From: Thalassococcus_A lentus
Lineage (GTDB): Bacteria > Pseudomonadota > Alphaproteobacteria > Rhodobacterales > Rhodobacteraceae
Direction: 5' to 3'
Assembly (NCBI RefSeq): GCF_028023555.1
Contig: NZ_JAQIOY010000002.1
Location: forward strand, 186,001 to 250,000
DNA: 64,000 nucleotides
This document shows, piece by piece, positions 16,867 to 25,457 of the stretch. The first letter of the stretch is position 1; the number at the start of each line of letters is the position of its first letter. Below the pieces are notes generated by a model that saw only the letters and a program-made list of their open reading frames with translations, had not been told where the DNA came from and ran no database searches. Made by a program: the position numbers and the translations under genes.

Positions 16867-17586
16867 CTAGGCGGCAAAGAAATCCGAAAGAACCGTATTG
16901 AACAACTCGGGCTTTTCCATGTGCGGAGAATGCGCGCAGTTTGGAATGACCGCCAAGCTTGCATTGGGCAGCGTCCGCCAAAGCTGTTCGGTTTGGCTCC
17001 AGGGGTAGGTGCGATCATGATCGCCCCAAACAACCAAGGTATGCGCTTCTAGTGTCGGCAGGTTTTCTGTGCCGTTCCACTGGTTCATTGCATCCAGCCC
17101 GCTGAGGATCGCGTCGATGTGACTGCGCTCTGCAATCTGGGCGCAGGCGTTATAAGCCAGTGATTTGTCGCGCTCCAGAAACCAGGTTGCCGAGATTCGT
17201 CGCGCCGTAGCAGTCGCTCCATCCGCCAGCGCGCGCTGCTTGGATGTTTCGATGGTTTCAAACCGGCCGGGCAGAACGCCCTGAGCACCGGTCCCATACA
17301 GAACCAGTTGCACCACCCGGTTGGGCGCCTGAGCGACCATATCCTGAGCAATCATTCCGCCCATGGAATGCCCCACGAGATGAAAGCGCGTTATGCCCTG
17401 ATCCTTCAATTCCTGCAGAACCCATGCCGCATAAGCGTCGATGCTGCTGAGAGGTTTGAGGTGGGCATTGTCACCAAAGCCCGGCAGGTCGACCGTGACC
17501 ATCGGAGCGCCTTCAAAGGCGTCCTGCTGCGCGGCCCATTGTTTGCTGCCGCCCATGAACCCGTGAACGAAAACGACCGGTATCAT
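16867..17586 (-). CDS. alpha/beta hydrolase
   Basis: A 239-residue alpha/beta-hydrolase. The oxyanion loop HGFMGG lies at 8-13, the nucleophile is S74 in GHSMGG, the acid is D189 in VWGDHD and the base is H219 in CAHSPHMEKP, so the catalytic triad is complete. Length and motifs match small esterases and C-C hydrolases; the substrate is unknown. Its start overlaps the permease stop by four bases (17583-17586), so it is the last gene of the quaternary-amine transporter operon. That suggests, without proof, a role linked to the imported solute or simple co-expression. Confidence 0.87.
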   Translation of the reverse strand: MIPVVFVHGFMGGSKQWAAQQDAFEGAPMVTVDLPGFGDNAHLKPLSSIDAYAAWVLQELKDQGITRFHLVGHSMGGMIAQDMVAQAPNRVVQLVLYGTGAQGVLPGRFETIETSKQRALADGATATARRISATWFLERDKSLAYNACAQIAERSHIDAILSGLDAMNQWNGTENLPTLEAHTLVVWGDHDRTYPWSQTEQLWRTLPNASLAVIPNCAHSPHMEKPELFNTVLSDFFAA

Positions 17587-19136
17587 CTGCGGCCGCCCTG
17601 AACGATCCGGTCAAGGATCATTGCACAGAACAGGATGGAGAAGCCGGCAAGAATACCTTGACCCACGTTTGCGTATTGCAGCGCTTCCAGAACGTCTTCG
17701 CCCAGACCCTTGGCGCCGATCAGCGAGGCAACAACAACCATGGCCAGCGATAGCATGATGGTCTGATTGATGCCCGCCCGGATTGAGGGGCTGGCCAGCG
17801 GCAAATCCACCTTGGTCAGCAGATACCATTTGTTTGCACCGAAACTGATGGCGGCTTCGCGGACGCTTTCCGGCACGCCGCGCAGGCCCAGCACGGTCAG
17901 TCTCACCACGGGTGTCCCACCAAAGATCATGGTGGTCACGACAGCCGCAGGCTTGCCTGTTCCGAAAAAGGCAATCACGGGGATCATGAAAACAAAGGCC
18001 GGCATGGTCTGCATGAAATCCATGATCGGTTGGATGAAGGAATAAAACCGCGGGCGGCGGGCCGCAAACATGCCCAGAGGGATGCCGATTATGATCGACA
18101 GGCACGCAGCGGTGCCCAGCAGGGCCAGAGTTGTCATGGCCTTTTCCCAAAAGCCCAGCAATCCCATGTAGGCAAGAAACGCACCGGAATAGATCGCCAT
18201 GCGCACGCCGGCGGTTAGCCATGTCAAAAGCACGATCAGTGCTGCGATGACGATCCATGGCGTGCTGACAAACACCAGTTCCAACGCGTCGAGCACCAGC
18301 CGGATGCAATAGGTGATTGCATCGAACAGGGCCTCTCCGTTCAGAACGGCCCAATTGAAGAAGGCCTCGACCCCATCAATGCTGACCAGCCGGATGTCCG
18401 GGTCTGTCGGAAAATCGCTGAGCAGCGAGAACCGGCCCGGAAACGAATAGTGCAGCATGGCGGCTGATACGATCAGAACCATGAAGACGGCGCTGAAGAC
18501 GATCTGTGAGACAGGCATGCCGGATCGAACGCTCCGGTCGGACAGCCATTCGGAGAACCGCGCTTCCAGCGCCCAGTTCGCCATGAAGGCCTGCACCAGT
18601 TTGACGACAATAAGAATGGCCAGACCGGTCATCGCGATCGAGGGTCCTTCGGCGGCCAAGGCTTCGGCCTCGGCGCGGATACCGCCAATATTTGCCTCAA
18701 GGGAATCCACCGTGCGTTGGTAGACGTCGACCTTGTCCGAATTGTTTTCAATCGCCGAGGCCAACTGCTGTTTGCGCAATTCCAGCGTGCCTTCGATGGA
18801 CGCGATCCGCGCCATGGCGTCGGCGGCCAGATCCCCGAACAGACCGCGGGCAATCTGAACGAAACCCAAGGCTTCGAGGATCAAAAAGGGCAGGGCCCAG
18901 TTCCACAATCCACGCGCGCCGAACCAGATCGGACCGAATAGGCCCGCCATAAAGTTGAAGGTGGCCGTGAACGAGGCGGAGGCACCAATCTTGTCGAACA
19001 TACGGATGTAGTAGTCCGGACTGGTGCGCACAAAGGTGCGGATGTTTTCGCGTCGCTCTTCGGCATAGGCCACTGCCGCATCCGATGATGTGTCTTCAAG
19101 CGGGTTCACACCAAGATCGCTGTTTTCTTGGGTCAT
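17583..19136 (-). CDS. glycine betaine/choline-type ABC transporter permease with long N-terminal extension
   Basis: A 517-residue ProW/OpuAB-type permease. The conserved core is in the last 280 residues: FWEKAMTTLALLGTAACLSI, the helix pair IQPIMDFMQTMPAFVFMIP, and the ATPase docking region around VPESVREAAISFGANKWYLL. Before it lie membrane segments near 45-80, a stretch at about 95-160 rich in heptad-like residues (ELRKQQLASAIENNSDKVD) that may form a coiled coil, and further membrane segments. ProW is about 354 residues, so this protein carries a long extra N-terminal part. Start overlaps the ATPase gene stop by four bases. Substrate predicted from the binding protein at 20270. Confidence 0.88.
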   Translation of the reverse strand: MTQENSDLGVNPLEDTSSDAAVAYAEERRENIRTFVRTSPDYYIRMFDKIGASASFTATFNFMAGLFGPIWFGARGLWNWALPFLILEALGFVQIARGLFGDLAADAMARIASIEGTLELRKQQLASAIENNSDKVDVYQRTVDSLEANIGGIRAEAEALAAEGPSIAMTGLAILIVVKLVQAFMANWALEARFSEWLSDRSVRSGMPVSQIVFSAVFMVLIVSAAMLHYSFPGRFSLLSDFPTDPDIRLVSIDGVEAFFNWAVLNGEALFDAITYCIRLVLDALELVFVSTPWIVIAALIVLLTWLTAGVRMAIYSGAFLAYMGLLGFWEKAMTTLALLGTAACLSIIIGIPLGMFAARRPRFYSFIQPIMDFMQTMPAFVFMIPVIAFFGTGKPAAVVTTMIFGGTPVVRLTVLGLRGVPESVREAAISFGANKWYLLTKVDLPLASPSIRAGINQTIMLSLAMVVVASLIGAKGLGEDVLEALQYANVGQGILAGFSILFCAMILDRIVQGGRR

Positions 19137-20188
19137 GATACTTCTGTCCCTTCAATCACGGTGCGCAACAGATCGGCGCGGGTGATGATGCCGAGGTCCT
19201 TGCCGTCTTTTTCGACGACAATGGGGTTGTCGTCATCGATGGCCATGTTGATCAGAGTGCTGAGCGTTTCATCTGGACCGACCCGCAAGGCTTGGGCCGC
19301 AAGAGGGCCATTTTTGGCGACATGGTCCTCAATCGGTTGCATGACCGCATGGGCGTGAACGACCTTGAGCCGCGAGATGCCAGCGACAAAGTCGGCGACG
19401 TAGTCATCGGCCGGATCCATCACGATGTCTTCGGCGGTTCCGATCTGGACCATCTGGCCGTCACGCATGATGGCAATGCGGTCACCGATGCGAACCGCTT
19501 CGTCCAGATCGTGCGTGATAAAGATCGTCGTCTTTTTCAGGATCTTGCTGAGCCTGATGAATTCGTCCTGCAATTGGCGCCGGATCAACGGATCAAGCGC
19601 GGAAAACGGCTCGTCCATCAGCAGAACGTCAGGGTTGGCTGCCAAGGCGCGGGCGAGGCCGACACGCTGCTGCATGCCGCCGGACAACTCATGCGCAAAC
19701 TTGGCACCCCATGCGCCCAGTTCAACAATATCGAGGATCGCAGCGGCCTGACGCATCCGTTCGTTCTTGGGCACCTGCCGGATTTCCAGAGGCATGGCCA
19801 CATTGTCGAGAACCGAGCGGTGCGGCATCAAGGCAAAGTTCTGAAAAACCATGCCGATCTTCTGATTGCGAAACTTCTGAAGCGCCCTTGGACCAAGGCC
19901 CATCACGTCAGTGCCTTCGATTTCGATGCGGCCCGCCGTCGGTTCAAGCAAACGATTGAAGTGACGCACCAACGTGGACTTGCCACTGCCGGACAGGCCC
20001 ATGATGCAAAAAATCTCGCCACGGTTCACTGACAGGCTGACGTCCGCGACGCCTACGACGGCGTTGTATTCGGACAAGACCTGAGCCTTGGTCAACCCAC
20101 GCTCGCGCACCGCACGCAGGGCATCTTCGGCGCGGGCTCCGAATATCTTCCAGACATTGGAAATCTCAACGACGGTGTCCTGAGCCAT
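19133..20188 (-). CDS. glycine betaine/proline-type ABC transporter ATP-binding protein
   Basis: A 351-residue ProV/OpuAA-type ATPase. Walker A is GLSGSGKST at 64-72, the signature is ELSGGMQQRVGLARAL, Walker B is VLLMDEPFSALDP, and the switch is FITHDLDEA. A C-terminal CBS-type segment follows (about 280-351), which in OpuA senses ionic strength. I chose the ATG at 20188 because an in-frame TTG at 20206 adds only six residues and has no better ribosome site. Second gene of the operon, after the binding protein; a strong hairpin separates the two. Confidence 0.9.
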   Translation of the reverse strand: MAQDTVVEISNVWKIFGARAEDALRAVRERGLTKAQVLSEYNAVVGVADVSLSVNRGEIFCIMGLSGSGKSTLVRHFNRLLEPTAGRIEIEGTDVMGLGPRALQKFRNQKIGMVFQNFALMPHRSVLDNVAMPLEIRQVPKNERMRQAAAILDIVELGAWGAKFAHELSGGMQQRVGLARALAANPDVLLMDEPFSALDPLIRRQLQDEFIRLSKILKKTTIFITHDLDEAVRIGDRIAIMRDGQMVQIGTAEDIVMDPADDYVADFVAGISRLKVVHAHAVMQPIEDHVAKNGPLAAQALRVGPDETLSTLINMAIDDDNPIVVEKDGKDLGIITRADLLRTVIEGTEVS

Positions 20189-20225
20189 GTCGCATCTCTT
20201 TTTCAAAATAAGAGGGGAGGAGAAT

Positions 20226-20254
20226 GCGGCACCGACGTAGCCAGCCGGTGCCGC
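20226..20254 (-). terminator. hairpin between binding-protein and ATPase genes
   Basis: GCGGCACCG (20226-20234) and CGGTGCCGC (20246-20254) form a perfect 9-base-pair stem with an 11-base loop, between the stop of the binding-protein gene (20270) and the ATPase start (20188). No T run follows on the transcribed strand, so it is more likely a 3' stabiliser of the binding-protein message than a full terminator. Confidence 0.65.
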
Positions 20255-20269
20255 GGGTTCACTGAAAGA

Positions 20270-21235
20270 TTACAGACCCAGCATCGCGTCAACGCGATCT
20301 GAGTTTGCCTCGACCCATGCTTTTGCGGCATCGGCCGGATCAACGCCATTGGCAGAGATTTCGAAAGCGAGTCCGCTGACGTCATCAGCTGTCAAAGAGA
20401 AGTTGGCGAAGAATTCTGCGATCGCAGGCGAGCGATCCTCAAGCGAGTTTGACCAGGCGATCTGAACGTTTTTCAGCGCGTCTTTGGTCGCAACCGACGA
20501 CTTGTTGTACCAATCCGCATCGTCGGAAGGCTGGACCATGGTGTATTTGGCCGGGTCATATGTCGGCTCGCTCAGCATTTCCACGTCGAACATGAACCAG
20601 ACCGCATGTGGCTTGTAGCAGTAGAAGGCATAACCTTCGCCCTTGGCGATGCTGTCCTTGATGCGCGCGGTTTTCACGCTTTCTTCGGCGCGAATGGGTT
20701 CAATGAAGTCCAGAAGACCGTAGTCGCGGGTCTTGACCTCGTTCACGTTGGCAGAGGCCCAGCCTGGCGCGCCGATCCACATCTCGCCCTTGCCGTTGCC
20801 GTCGCTGTCCATCAGTGCCGCAACATCCGGGCGGCCCAGATCTGCGATGTCAGTGATGTTGTTGGCTTCGCCAAAGTCCTTGGTGACGCAGAAACCCTGG
20901 TTGCCTTCGTAAGGGTTCGACGAAAGGGTCACAGTGCCTGCCTCGTCGACATATTTCTTGGTAAAGCTTTCCTGGTTCGGCAGCCAGACGTCTGGGTGCA
21001 CGTCGATGTCACCTTTGCCCTGATCCATCGCCTGAAAGATCGTTGCGTTGTTGCCGGGCACATATTCGACCGAGCCGCCAATGCGCGAGGTGACGATTTC
21101 ACCCAGCACGTGGCCGATCGCCTGGGCGCCAGTCCAGGACGGCAGGCCGATTTTGACTTCTTCGGCGGCAAAGGCGGGCAGGGCAAATGCGCTGACAGCT
21201 GCGGCCAGGATATGGGCTTTGAAGTTGGTTTTCAC
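20270..21235 (-). CDS. quaternary-amine (glycine betaine/choline) ABC transporter substrate-binding protein
   Basis: A 321-residue periplasmic binding protein of the OpuAC family. The signal peptide MKTNFKAHILAAAVSAFALPAFA is cleaved before AEEVKIG. Family motifs include LPSWTGAQAIGHVLG, GKGDIDVHPDVWLPNQ and the aromatic-rich GYAFYCYKPHAVWFMF; aromatic residues of this kind box the trimethylammonium group in OpuAC/ProX/ChoX proteins. First gene of a four-gene operon (binding protein, ATPase, permease, hydrolase) used for osmoprotectant uptake or catabolism. Divergent from a LysR regulator at 21490. The exact ligand (glycine betaine, choline, DMSP or proline betaine) cannot be read from motifs. 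Confidence 0.88.
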   Translation of the reverse strand: MKTNFKAHILAAAVSAFALPAFAAEEVKIGLPSWTGAQAIGHVLGEIVTSRIGGSVEYVPGNNATIFQAMDQGKGDIDVHPDVWLPNQESFTKKYVDEAGTVTLSSNPYEGNQGFCVTKDFGEANNITDIADLGRPDVAALMDSDGNGKGEMWIGAPGWASANVNEVKTRDYGLLDFIEPIRAEESVKTARIKDSIAKGEGYAFYCYKPHAVWFMFDVEMLSEPTYDPAKYTMVQPSDDADWYNKSSVATKDALKNVQIAWSNSLEDRSPAIAEFFANFSLTADDVSGLAFEISANGVDPADAAKAWVEANSDRVDAMLGL

Positions 21236-21398
21236 AGTCTTCTCCTCAGTTGGATCATGCCGGGTCCGGCATTGATATGAGTTGGTTCATTGTCTGCACC
21301 ATTCGGCGCTTGTTGTTGGCTTTCGCGAAAGTGAGCGGATTTGCCGATACGGCCCCGCTTATGCGTACCAAAAGTGTAGGGGCAGGGTTTCGCGTGGC

Positions 21399-21446
21399 GC
21401 AAATTCGAACATCTCATAAAACTATTCCAAATTTGCATGATATGAG
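21399..21446. promoter_or_regulatory. nested inverted repeats in the transporter/LysR divergent region
   Basis: In the 254-base divergent gap, GCAAATT (21399-21405) is mirrored by AATTTGC (21430-21436), and CTCATA (21413-21418) by TATGAG (21441-21446). Such nested AT-rich inverted repeats between a LysR-type gene and its divergent neighbour are where LysR operators normally lie. The LysR start is 44 bases further right. The assignment as an operator is inference. Confidence 0.4.
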
Positions 21447-21489
21447 TTCACCATGGAGAATTCCTGACTTCCGAGAGGGTGATTCCGCG

Positions 21490-22374
21490 ATGGACCTGAA
21501 CTGGCTGCGTGATTTTGAATGCCTTGCGCGAACCTTGAACTTCACGCGCGCCGCTGAGGAGCGGAACATCACGCAGTCTGCTTTCAGTCGTAGAATCAAA
21601 GCCTTGGAGAGCTGGGTCGGCTTGCCGCTGGTCAATCGGGCGACCTATCCGATCCAGATCACCGAAGCGGGGCGGCAGTTTTTACCGGTTGCGCTGGCCG
21701 CTGTTTCGCAGCTGACGGATTCGCGGCAGGCCATTCGCGATGCCGGCGTGAGCGACAGCCGCTTTATTCGTTTTTCGGTGCTTCACACGATTTCGGTTAA
21801 TTTTTTAGCACATCGGATCGAAGAGCTGCAGGAAATCATCCCCGATTTGCGCACGCGGGTTATTTCCGATTCTCTGAGCTCGTGCTGCGAGCTGCTGATC
21901 GAAGGCGCGGTGGACATCATGATGTGCTACTACCACGCCTCGGTTTCGCCGCGCATTGATGATGCGGCCTTTACGCGCCGCGATCTGCGCAAGGAACGGC
22001 TGATCCCCGTGGCCGCCGCCGCGCCCGCAAAACAGCACGGGTGGAGCCTGACCAACCGCACCGGCACACCGATCCCATATTTGGCCTACGAGCAATCGTC
22101 CTTCCTTGGGATGGTGGTGGACAGCATCGTGCAGAAACGGCCCATGCGGGTCGAGACGATCTATGTGGACGGGCTGGTCGAGACGATCAAACGCCGGGTG
22201 CTGAACGGCAGTGGCTTTGCATGGATGCCAGAAACCGCCATCGAGAACGAACTGGCCGAAGGCACCGTCGTCCCGGTCGGCGGCCCCGACTGGGAAACCC
22301 GCCTGACCATCGCCGCATTGGCCAACCCCGAAACCTTCAACGCCCAAACACGGGTGCTGTGGGATTTGTTGTGA
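21490..22374 (+). CDS. LysR family transcriptional regulator
   Basis: A 294-residue LysR-type regulator. The N-terminal winged helix (1-60) contains FTRAAEERNITQSAFSRRIKALE, read in two overlapping parts of the standard LysR helix-turn-helix. The C-terminal effector domain begins near residue 90. I chose the ATG at 21490 because it starts with MDLNWLRDFECLA, the usual LysR N-terminus; an open frame upstream adds 80 residues with no LysR similarity. Divergent from the quaternary-amine transporter and a reasonable candidate regulator of it. Confidence 0.88.
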   Translation: MDLNWLRDFECLARTLNFTRAAEERNITQSAFSRRIKALESWVGLPLVNRATYPIQITEAGRQFLPVALAAVSQLTDSRQAIRDAGVSDSRFIRFSVLHTISVNFLAHRIEELQEIIPDLRTRVISDSLSSCCELLIEGAVDIMMCYYHASVSPRIDDAAFTRRDLRKERLIPVAAAAPAKQHGWSLTNRTGTPIPYLAYEQSSFLGMVVDSIVQKRPMRVETIYVDGLVETIKRRVLNGSGFAWMPETAIENELAEGTVVPVGGPDWETRLTIAALANPETFNAQTRVLWDLL

Positions 22375-22573
22375 GGGGGGCGGGCGGAATTCTTCGATCA
22401 CATAATCTGGTGCAAATGTGATTATGCCCGTGCGCGCAAACCGTGCACCATTGGACTGCAACATCACGGCGCGGCGCTACCAAACTTTCTGGGCAAGTGC
22501 CCATGAATAGCCGGATGTATAAGTCGAGATTTTTCGCTGCGGTCGGCAAATAAGAATAGAAGGTCCAGTCTTT

Positions 22574-23956
22574 GTGTTTGCAATCCTAACTTTCCCCCGG
22601 GTTTTCATCTTTGGCGCTGCCTTTCTGTTTGGCTCGATTTTGGCGGACGACCTGAAGGCAGAAGGCAGCAACCCACTCCCGGACTACGTGATCGAGGCGT
22701 TTGGCCATCCGCCACCTGTGCCGGAAGGGCCATTATCTCCGGCGATGCAGTTCGCCCTTCGCGTCGCGTTCGTTGATAGCGTCACATTGTCGACATGGGA
22801 TGAAAACCAGACCCTGGCCTTGGCGGAAATTGCCAGTTCCGAAGACCCCCGTTTGGCGTGGCTCATCAGCGATCTGATGCGATTTGTTCCGTCCGAGCGG
22901 CTGAATGCGGCATTGACAGATGCCGCCTCTGAGTTGCTTGGCAAGCAGCTCCCGCTTGAAAACAGTTGGGGTGCACTGACCGATCATCTCATCGCTTGGG
23001 ACATCCCGGCTCCGCCACAATATTTGCGGTTCAAAAGCGCCATTTTCACCGGCCTCGTTCCCGGTTGGGATCGCTTGTTCGTCGAAGGTGATATTGACTG
23101 GCGGCTGGTGTCATGGGGGGGTGTTCTTATTGATGACCGTCCTTATGATACCACCGACAATGGCTGCAATTGCATCCCTGCGGCTGACAATCCGGTGGTC
23201 ACCAGCGCAGAGGACGCGAGATGGCTGAAAGACGATGACATCGTCTTTGGCATTGAGGTGAACGGGGAATACCGTGCCTATCCAAGACGCATCATGGAAG
23301 TCCGCGAGATGGTCAACGATACGCTGGGTGGGCGCGATCTAGGAATCCCTTACTGCACCTTGTGTGGCTCGGCGCAGGCCTATTTCACAGACGGTTTGCC
23401 GGATGGGATCGATCGCCCAATCTTTCGAACTTCCGGGCTACTCGTCAGATCGAACAAGGTGATGTACGACATCAATACCTATTCTATCTTTGATACATTC
23501 CTAGGCCGTGCAGTCACCGGGCCGCTCGCCGAAAAGAAACTGCAATTGGAACAGACGGCCGTTATCACCTCGGATTGGGGGGCGTGGAAAGCGGCGCATC
23601 CCGAAACGACTGTTTTGCTTGAACAATATGCGCTGGGACGTGACCCCGATTTCCGCAACGGGCGTGATGCAAACGGCCCAATCTTCCCGGTTGGCGATGT
23701 CGATCCGCGCTTGCCCGTTCATGAGGACGTCATCGGAGTCGTGACGGCAAGTGGACAAGCAATTGCATTCCAAAGAAGCACGGCGTTTGTGGCCTTAGAG
23801 CGCGGAGACGAAATCGCCTATGAGAATGTCCGCCTGCAGCTGGATGCAGGTGGTATTCGCGCGGTTGATTTGGATGGATCGGATCTCGGTAGTCATCAGG
23901 CCTTTTGGTTTGCGTGGTCGCAGTTTCATCCCGAGACGGAGCTGTGGAGACAATAG
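22574..23956 (+). CDS. DUF3179 domain-containing protein
   Basis: A 460-residue protein with an N-terminal hydrophobic signal or anchor (about 2-24). The central and C-terminal parts match the DUF3179 family: the motif YCTLCGSAQAYF (about 257-268), a conserved TSGLL and RSNKVMYD block, and a FW-type ending. DUF3179 proteins are widespread in marine bacteria and archaea, are usually exported, and have no established function. Start is a GTG at 22574; the preceding 199-base gap shows no clear promoter. It stands alone, flanked by the LysR gene and a bidirectional terminator, so context gives no hint of role. Confidence 0.8.
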   Translation: MFAILTFPRVFIFGAAFLFGSILADDLKAEGSNPLPDYVIEAFGHPPPVPEGPLSPAMQFALRVAFVDSVTLSTWDENQTLALAEIASSEDPRLAWLISDLMRFVPSERLNAALTDAASELLGKQLPLENSWGALTDHLIAWDIPAPPQYLRFKSAIFTGLVPGWDRLFVEGDIDWRLVSWGGVLIDDRPYDTTDNGCNCIPAADNPVVTSAEDARWLKDDDIVFGIEVNGEYRAYPRRIMEVREMVNDTLGGRDLGIPYCTLCGSAQAYFTDGLPDGIDRPIFRTSGLLVRSNKVMYDINTYSIFDTFLGRAVTGPLAEKKLQLEQTAVITSDWGAWKAAHPETTVLLEQYALGRDPDFRNGRDANGPIFPVGDVDPRLPVHEDVIGVVTASGQAIAFQRSTAFVALERGDEIAYENVRLQLDAGGIRAVDLDGSDLGSHQAFWFAWSQFHPETELWRQ

Positions 23957-24092
23957 TATTTGCTTGTTCTGCAACTGACTGTTCAATTGCGAGTCCAACA
24001 AAGCGAGTCCTCAAATTTACGCTGAAGACTGTTCGGAATTGCGCGCCGCAGCTCTGGCTGAGAGAGACGCGCAATATTCCCCAAGAAAACAA

Positions 24093-24121
24093 AAAACCCG
24101 AGGCCTCTGCCTCGGGTTTTT
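24093..24121. terminator. bidirectional intrinsic terminator
   Basis: CCCGAGGC (24097-24104) and GCCTCGGG (24109-24116) pair around a CTCT loop, flanked by an A tract on the left and a T tract on the right. It therefore works on both strands, ending the rightward DUF3179 transcript and the leftward desulfhydrase transcript that converge here. Confidence 0.92.
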
Positions 24122-24143
24122 GTGTGTTAGTTCCGAATGTTGT

Positions 24144-25157
24144 TTACAGCGTGACCCAGCGGTCGGTGTGTTCAAAGGCAAAGTCGTAGCCGCCGAGCGC
24201 TGCGGCGCCACCGGTGTGCAGGAAGACCACGCGTTCGTCCTTGAACGCGCCTTTGCGGGCCAGATCGATCAGACCGGCCGCACCTTTGGCCGAGTAGCAC
24301 GGGTCCAGCAGGATGCCTTCGAGTTCGGCAAACATCCGGATCGCTTCGATGCCGCTTTGGGTCGGCAGGCCATAGCCGTCGCCCACGTAGTCGGTATTGG
24401 CCATGACGTCTTCGCGTTTGACCACGCCCGCGCAGCCCAGTTTCTCGGCGGTTTTGCATGCCAGATCATAGACCATCTGTTCCTGTTTCGGCTGGGGCGC
24501 GCGGGTGCCGATGCCCAGCACCGGGATCTGGGCGTTCATGGCGCACATGCCCGTGACCAGCCCGGCCTGCGTGCCGGAAGAGCCGGTGGCATGGACCAGA
24601 CGGTCGATCCGCAGCCCGCGGTCATTGGCCTGAGACACCAGTTCAAAAGCTGCATTCACGTACCCAAGCGCGCCGGTCGGATTGGAGCCGCCGCCGGGGA
24701 TCACATAGACCTTGCGCCCTTCGGCCCGCATCTTTTCAGCGGCCTTTTCCATTTCGCCGGGCATGTCGTGGCCGCCGGGGAACTTCTGCGTGGTCGCGCC
24801 GTGCAGATGGTCGAGCAGAACATTGCCGTTGGTGTTGTAGTTGCCGTCCTGATAGCCGGTGCGGTCTTCGAGCAGGATGTGGCAATCGAGGCCCAGCTTG
24901 GCCGCAAAAGCTGCGGTCTGGCGTCCGTGGTTGGTCTGGGTGGCGCCCTGCGTCATGACCATGTCGGCGCCTTGTTCCAGCGCCTCTGCCATCAGAAATT
25001 CCAGCTTGCGCGTCTTGTTGCCGCCTGTGGACATGCCGGTGCAGTCATCACGCTTGATCCACAGCTCCACACCCAGCTCTTTCGACAGACGCTCCATCGG
25101 TTCAAGCGGCGTGGCCAGATGGGCCAGATGGACACGGGGAAAACGGGCGAGATGCAT
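24144..25157 (-). CDS. D-cysteine desulfhydrase / L-cysteate sulfo-lyase family PLP enzyme (CuyA-like)
   Basis: A 337-residue fold-type II PLP enzyme of the ACC deaminase/D-cysteine desulfhydrase family. The Schiff-base lysine is K48 in STGGNKTRKLEF, the substrate loop is TQGATQTNHGRQTA, and the phosphate-binding loop is ATGSSGTQAG. Two reactions are known in close relatives: D-cysteine to pyruvate, sulfide and ammonia, and, in marine roseobacters, L-cysteate to pyruvate, sulfite and ammonia (CuyA). Both are plausible here; no sulfite exporter, regulator or taurine gene lies beside it to decide. Monocistronic, ending at a bidirectional terminator. Confidence 0.83.
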   Translation of the reverse strand: MHLARFPRVHLAHLATPLEPMERLSKELGVELWIKRDDCTGMSTGGNKTRKLEFLMAEALEQGADMVMTQGATQTNHGRQTAAFAAKLGLDCHILLEDRTGYQDGNYNTNGNVLLDHLHGATTQKFPGGHDMPGEMEKAAEKMRAEGRKVYVIPGGGSNPTGALGYVNAAFELVSQANDRGLRIDRLVHATGSSGTQAGLVTGMCAMNAQIPVLGIGTRAPQPKQEQMVYDLACKTAEKLGCAGVVKREDVMANTDYVGDGYGLPTQSGIEAIRMFAELEGILLDPCYSAKGAAGLIDLARKGAFKDERVVFLHTGGAAALGGYDFAFEHTDRWVTL

Positions 25158-25310
25158 GGCAGTGTTCCTTTTGCTCTTTGGGCCAATTTATCCGCGCGCT
25201 GGCGGCAATCCCAATGCAAATTTCGCATCGCGCCGGGGTGGGTGGCCCCCAAGGGGGCGGAACTGTAAAAGGGGGCGACTTAAGCGGGCGCTGAAATGGA
25301 TCAAAACCCC

Positions 25311-25339
25311 TTGCGCCCGTGCCAAACCGCGTCTATACG
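25311..25339 (+). promoter_or_regulatory. predicted promoter for rpsB
   Basis: TTGCGC (25311-25316) and TATACG (25334-25339) are spaced by 17 bases, a good match to the alphaproteobacterial housekeeping promoter. Transcription would start near 25346, giving a leader of about 110 bases rich in G+C (for example CCCGCAGGCGGG) before the rpsB start at 25458. rpsB leaders often bind S2 for autoregulation; the sequence does not prove this here. The remaining part of the 300-base gap, 25158-25310, shows no other feature to me. Confidence 0.6.
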
Positions 25340-25457
25340 CGCGCTCACGAACCCCGCAGGCGGGGGCGGGCCTTGGGACAGACATCCCCCAACGTCCACC
25401 GGTTGGTGCAAATGCACTGATCCCCCGCCGAGGATTGAAACCGGAAAGGAATAAGGC

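Noticed and set aside
24039..25268. Open frame of about 409 codons on the plus strand
   Set aside because: It is antisense to the PLP-enzyme gene and spans the bidirectional terminator; the minus-strand protein has a full catalytic motif set.
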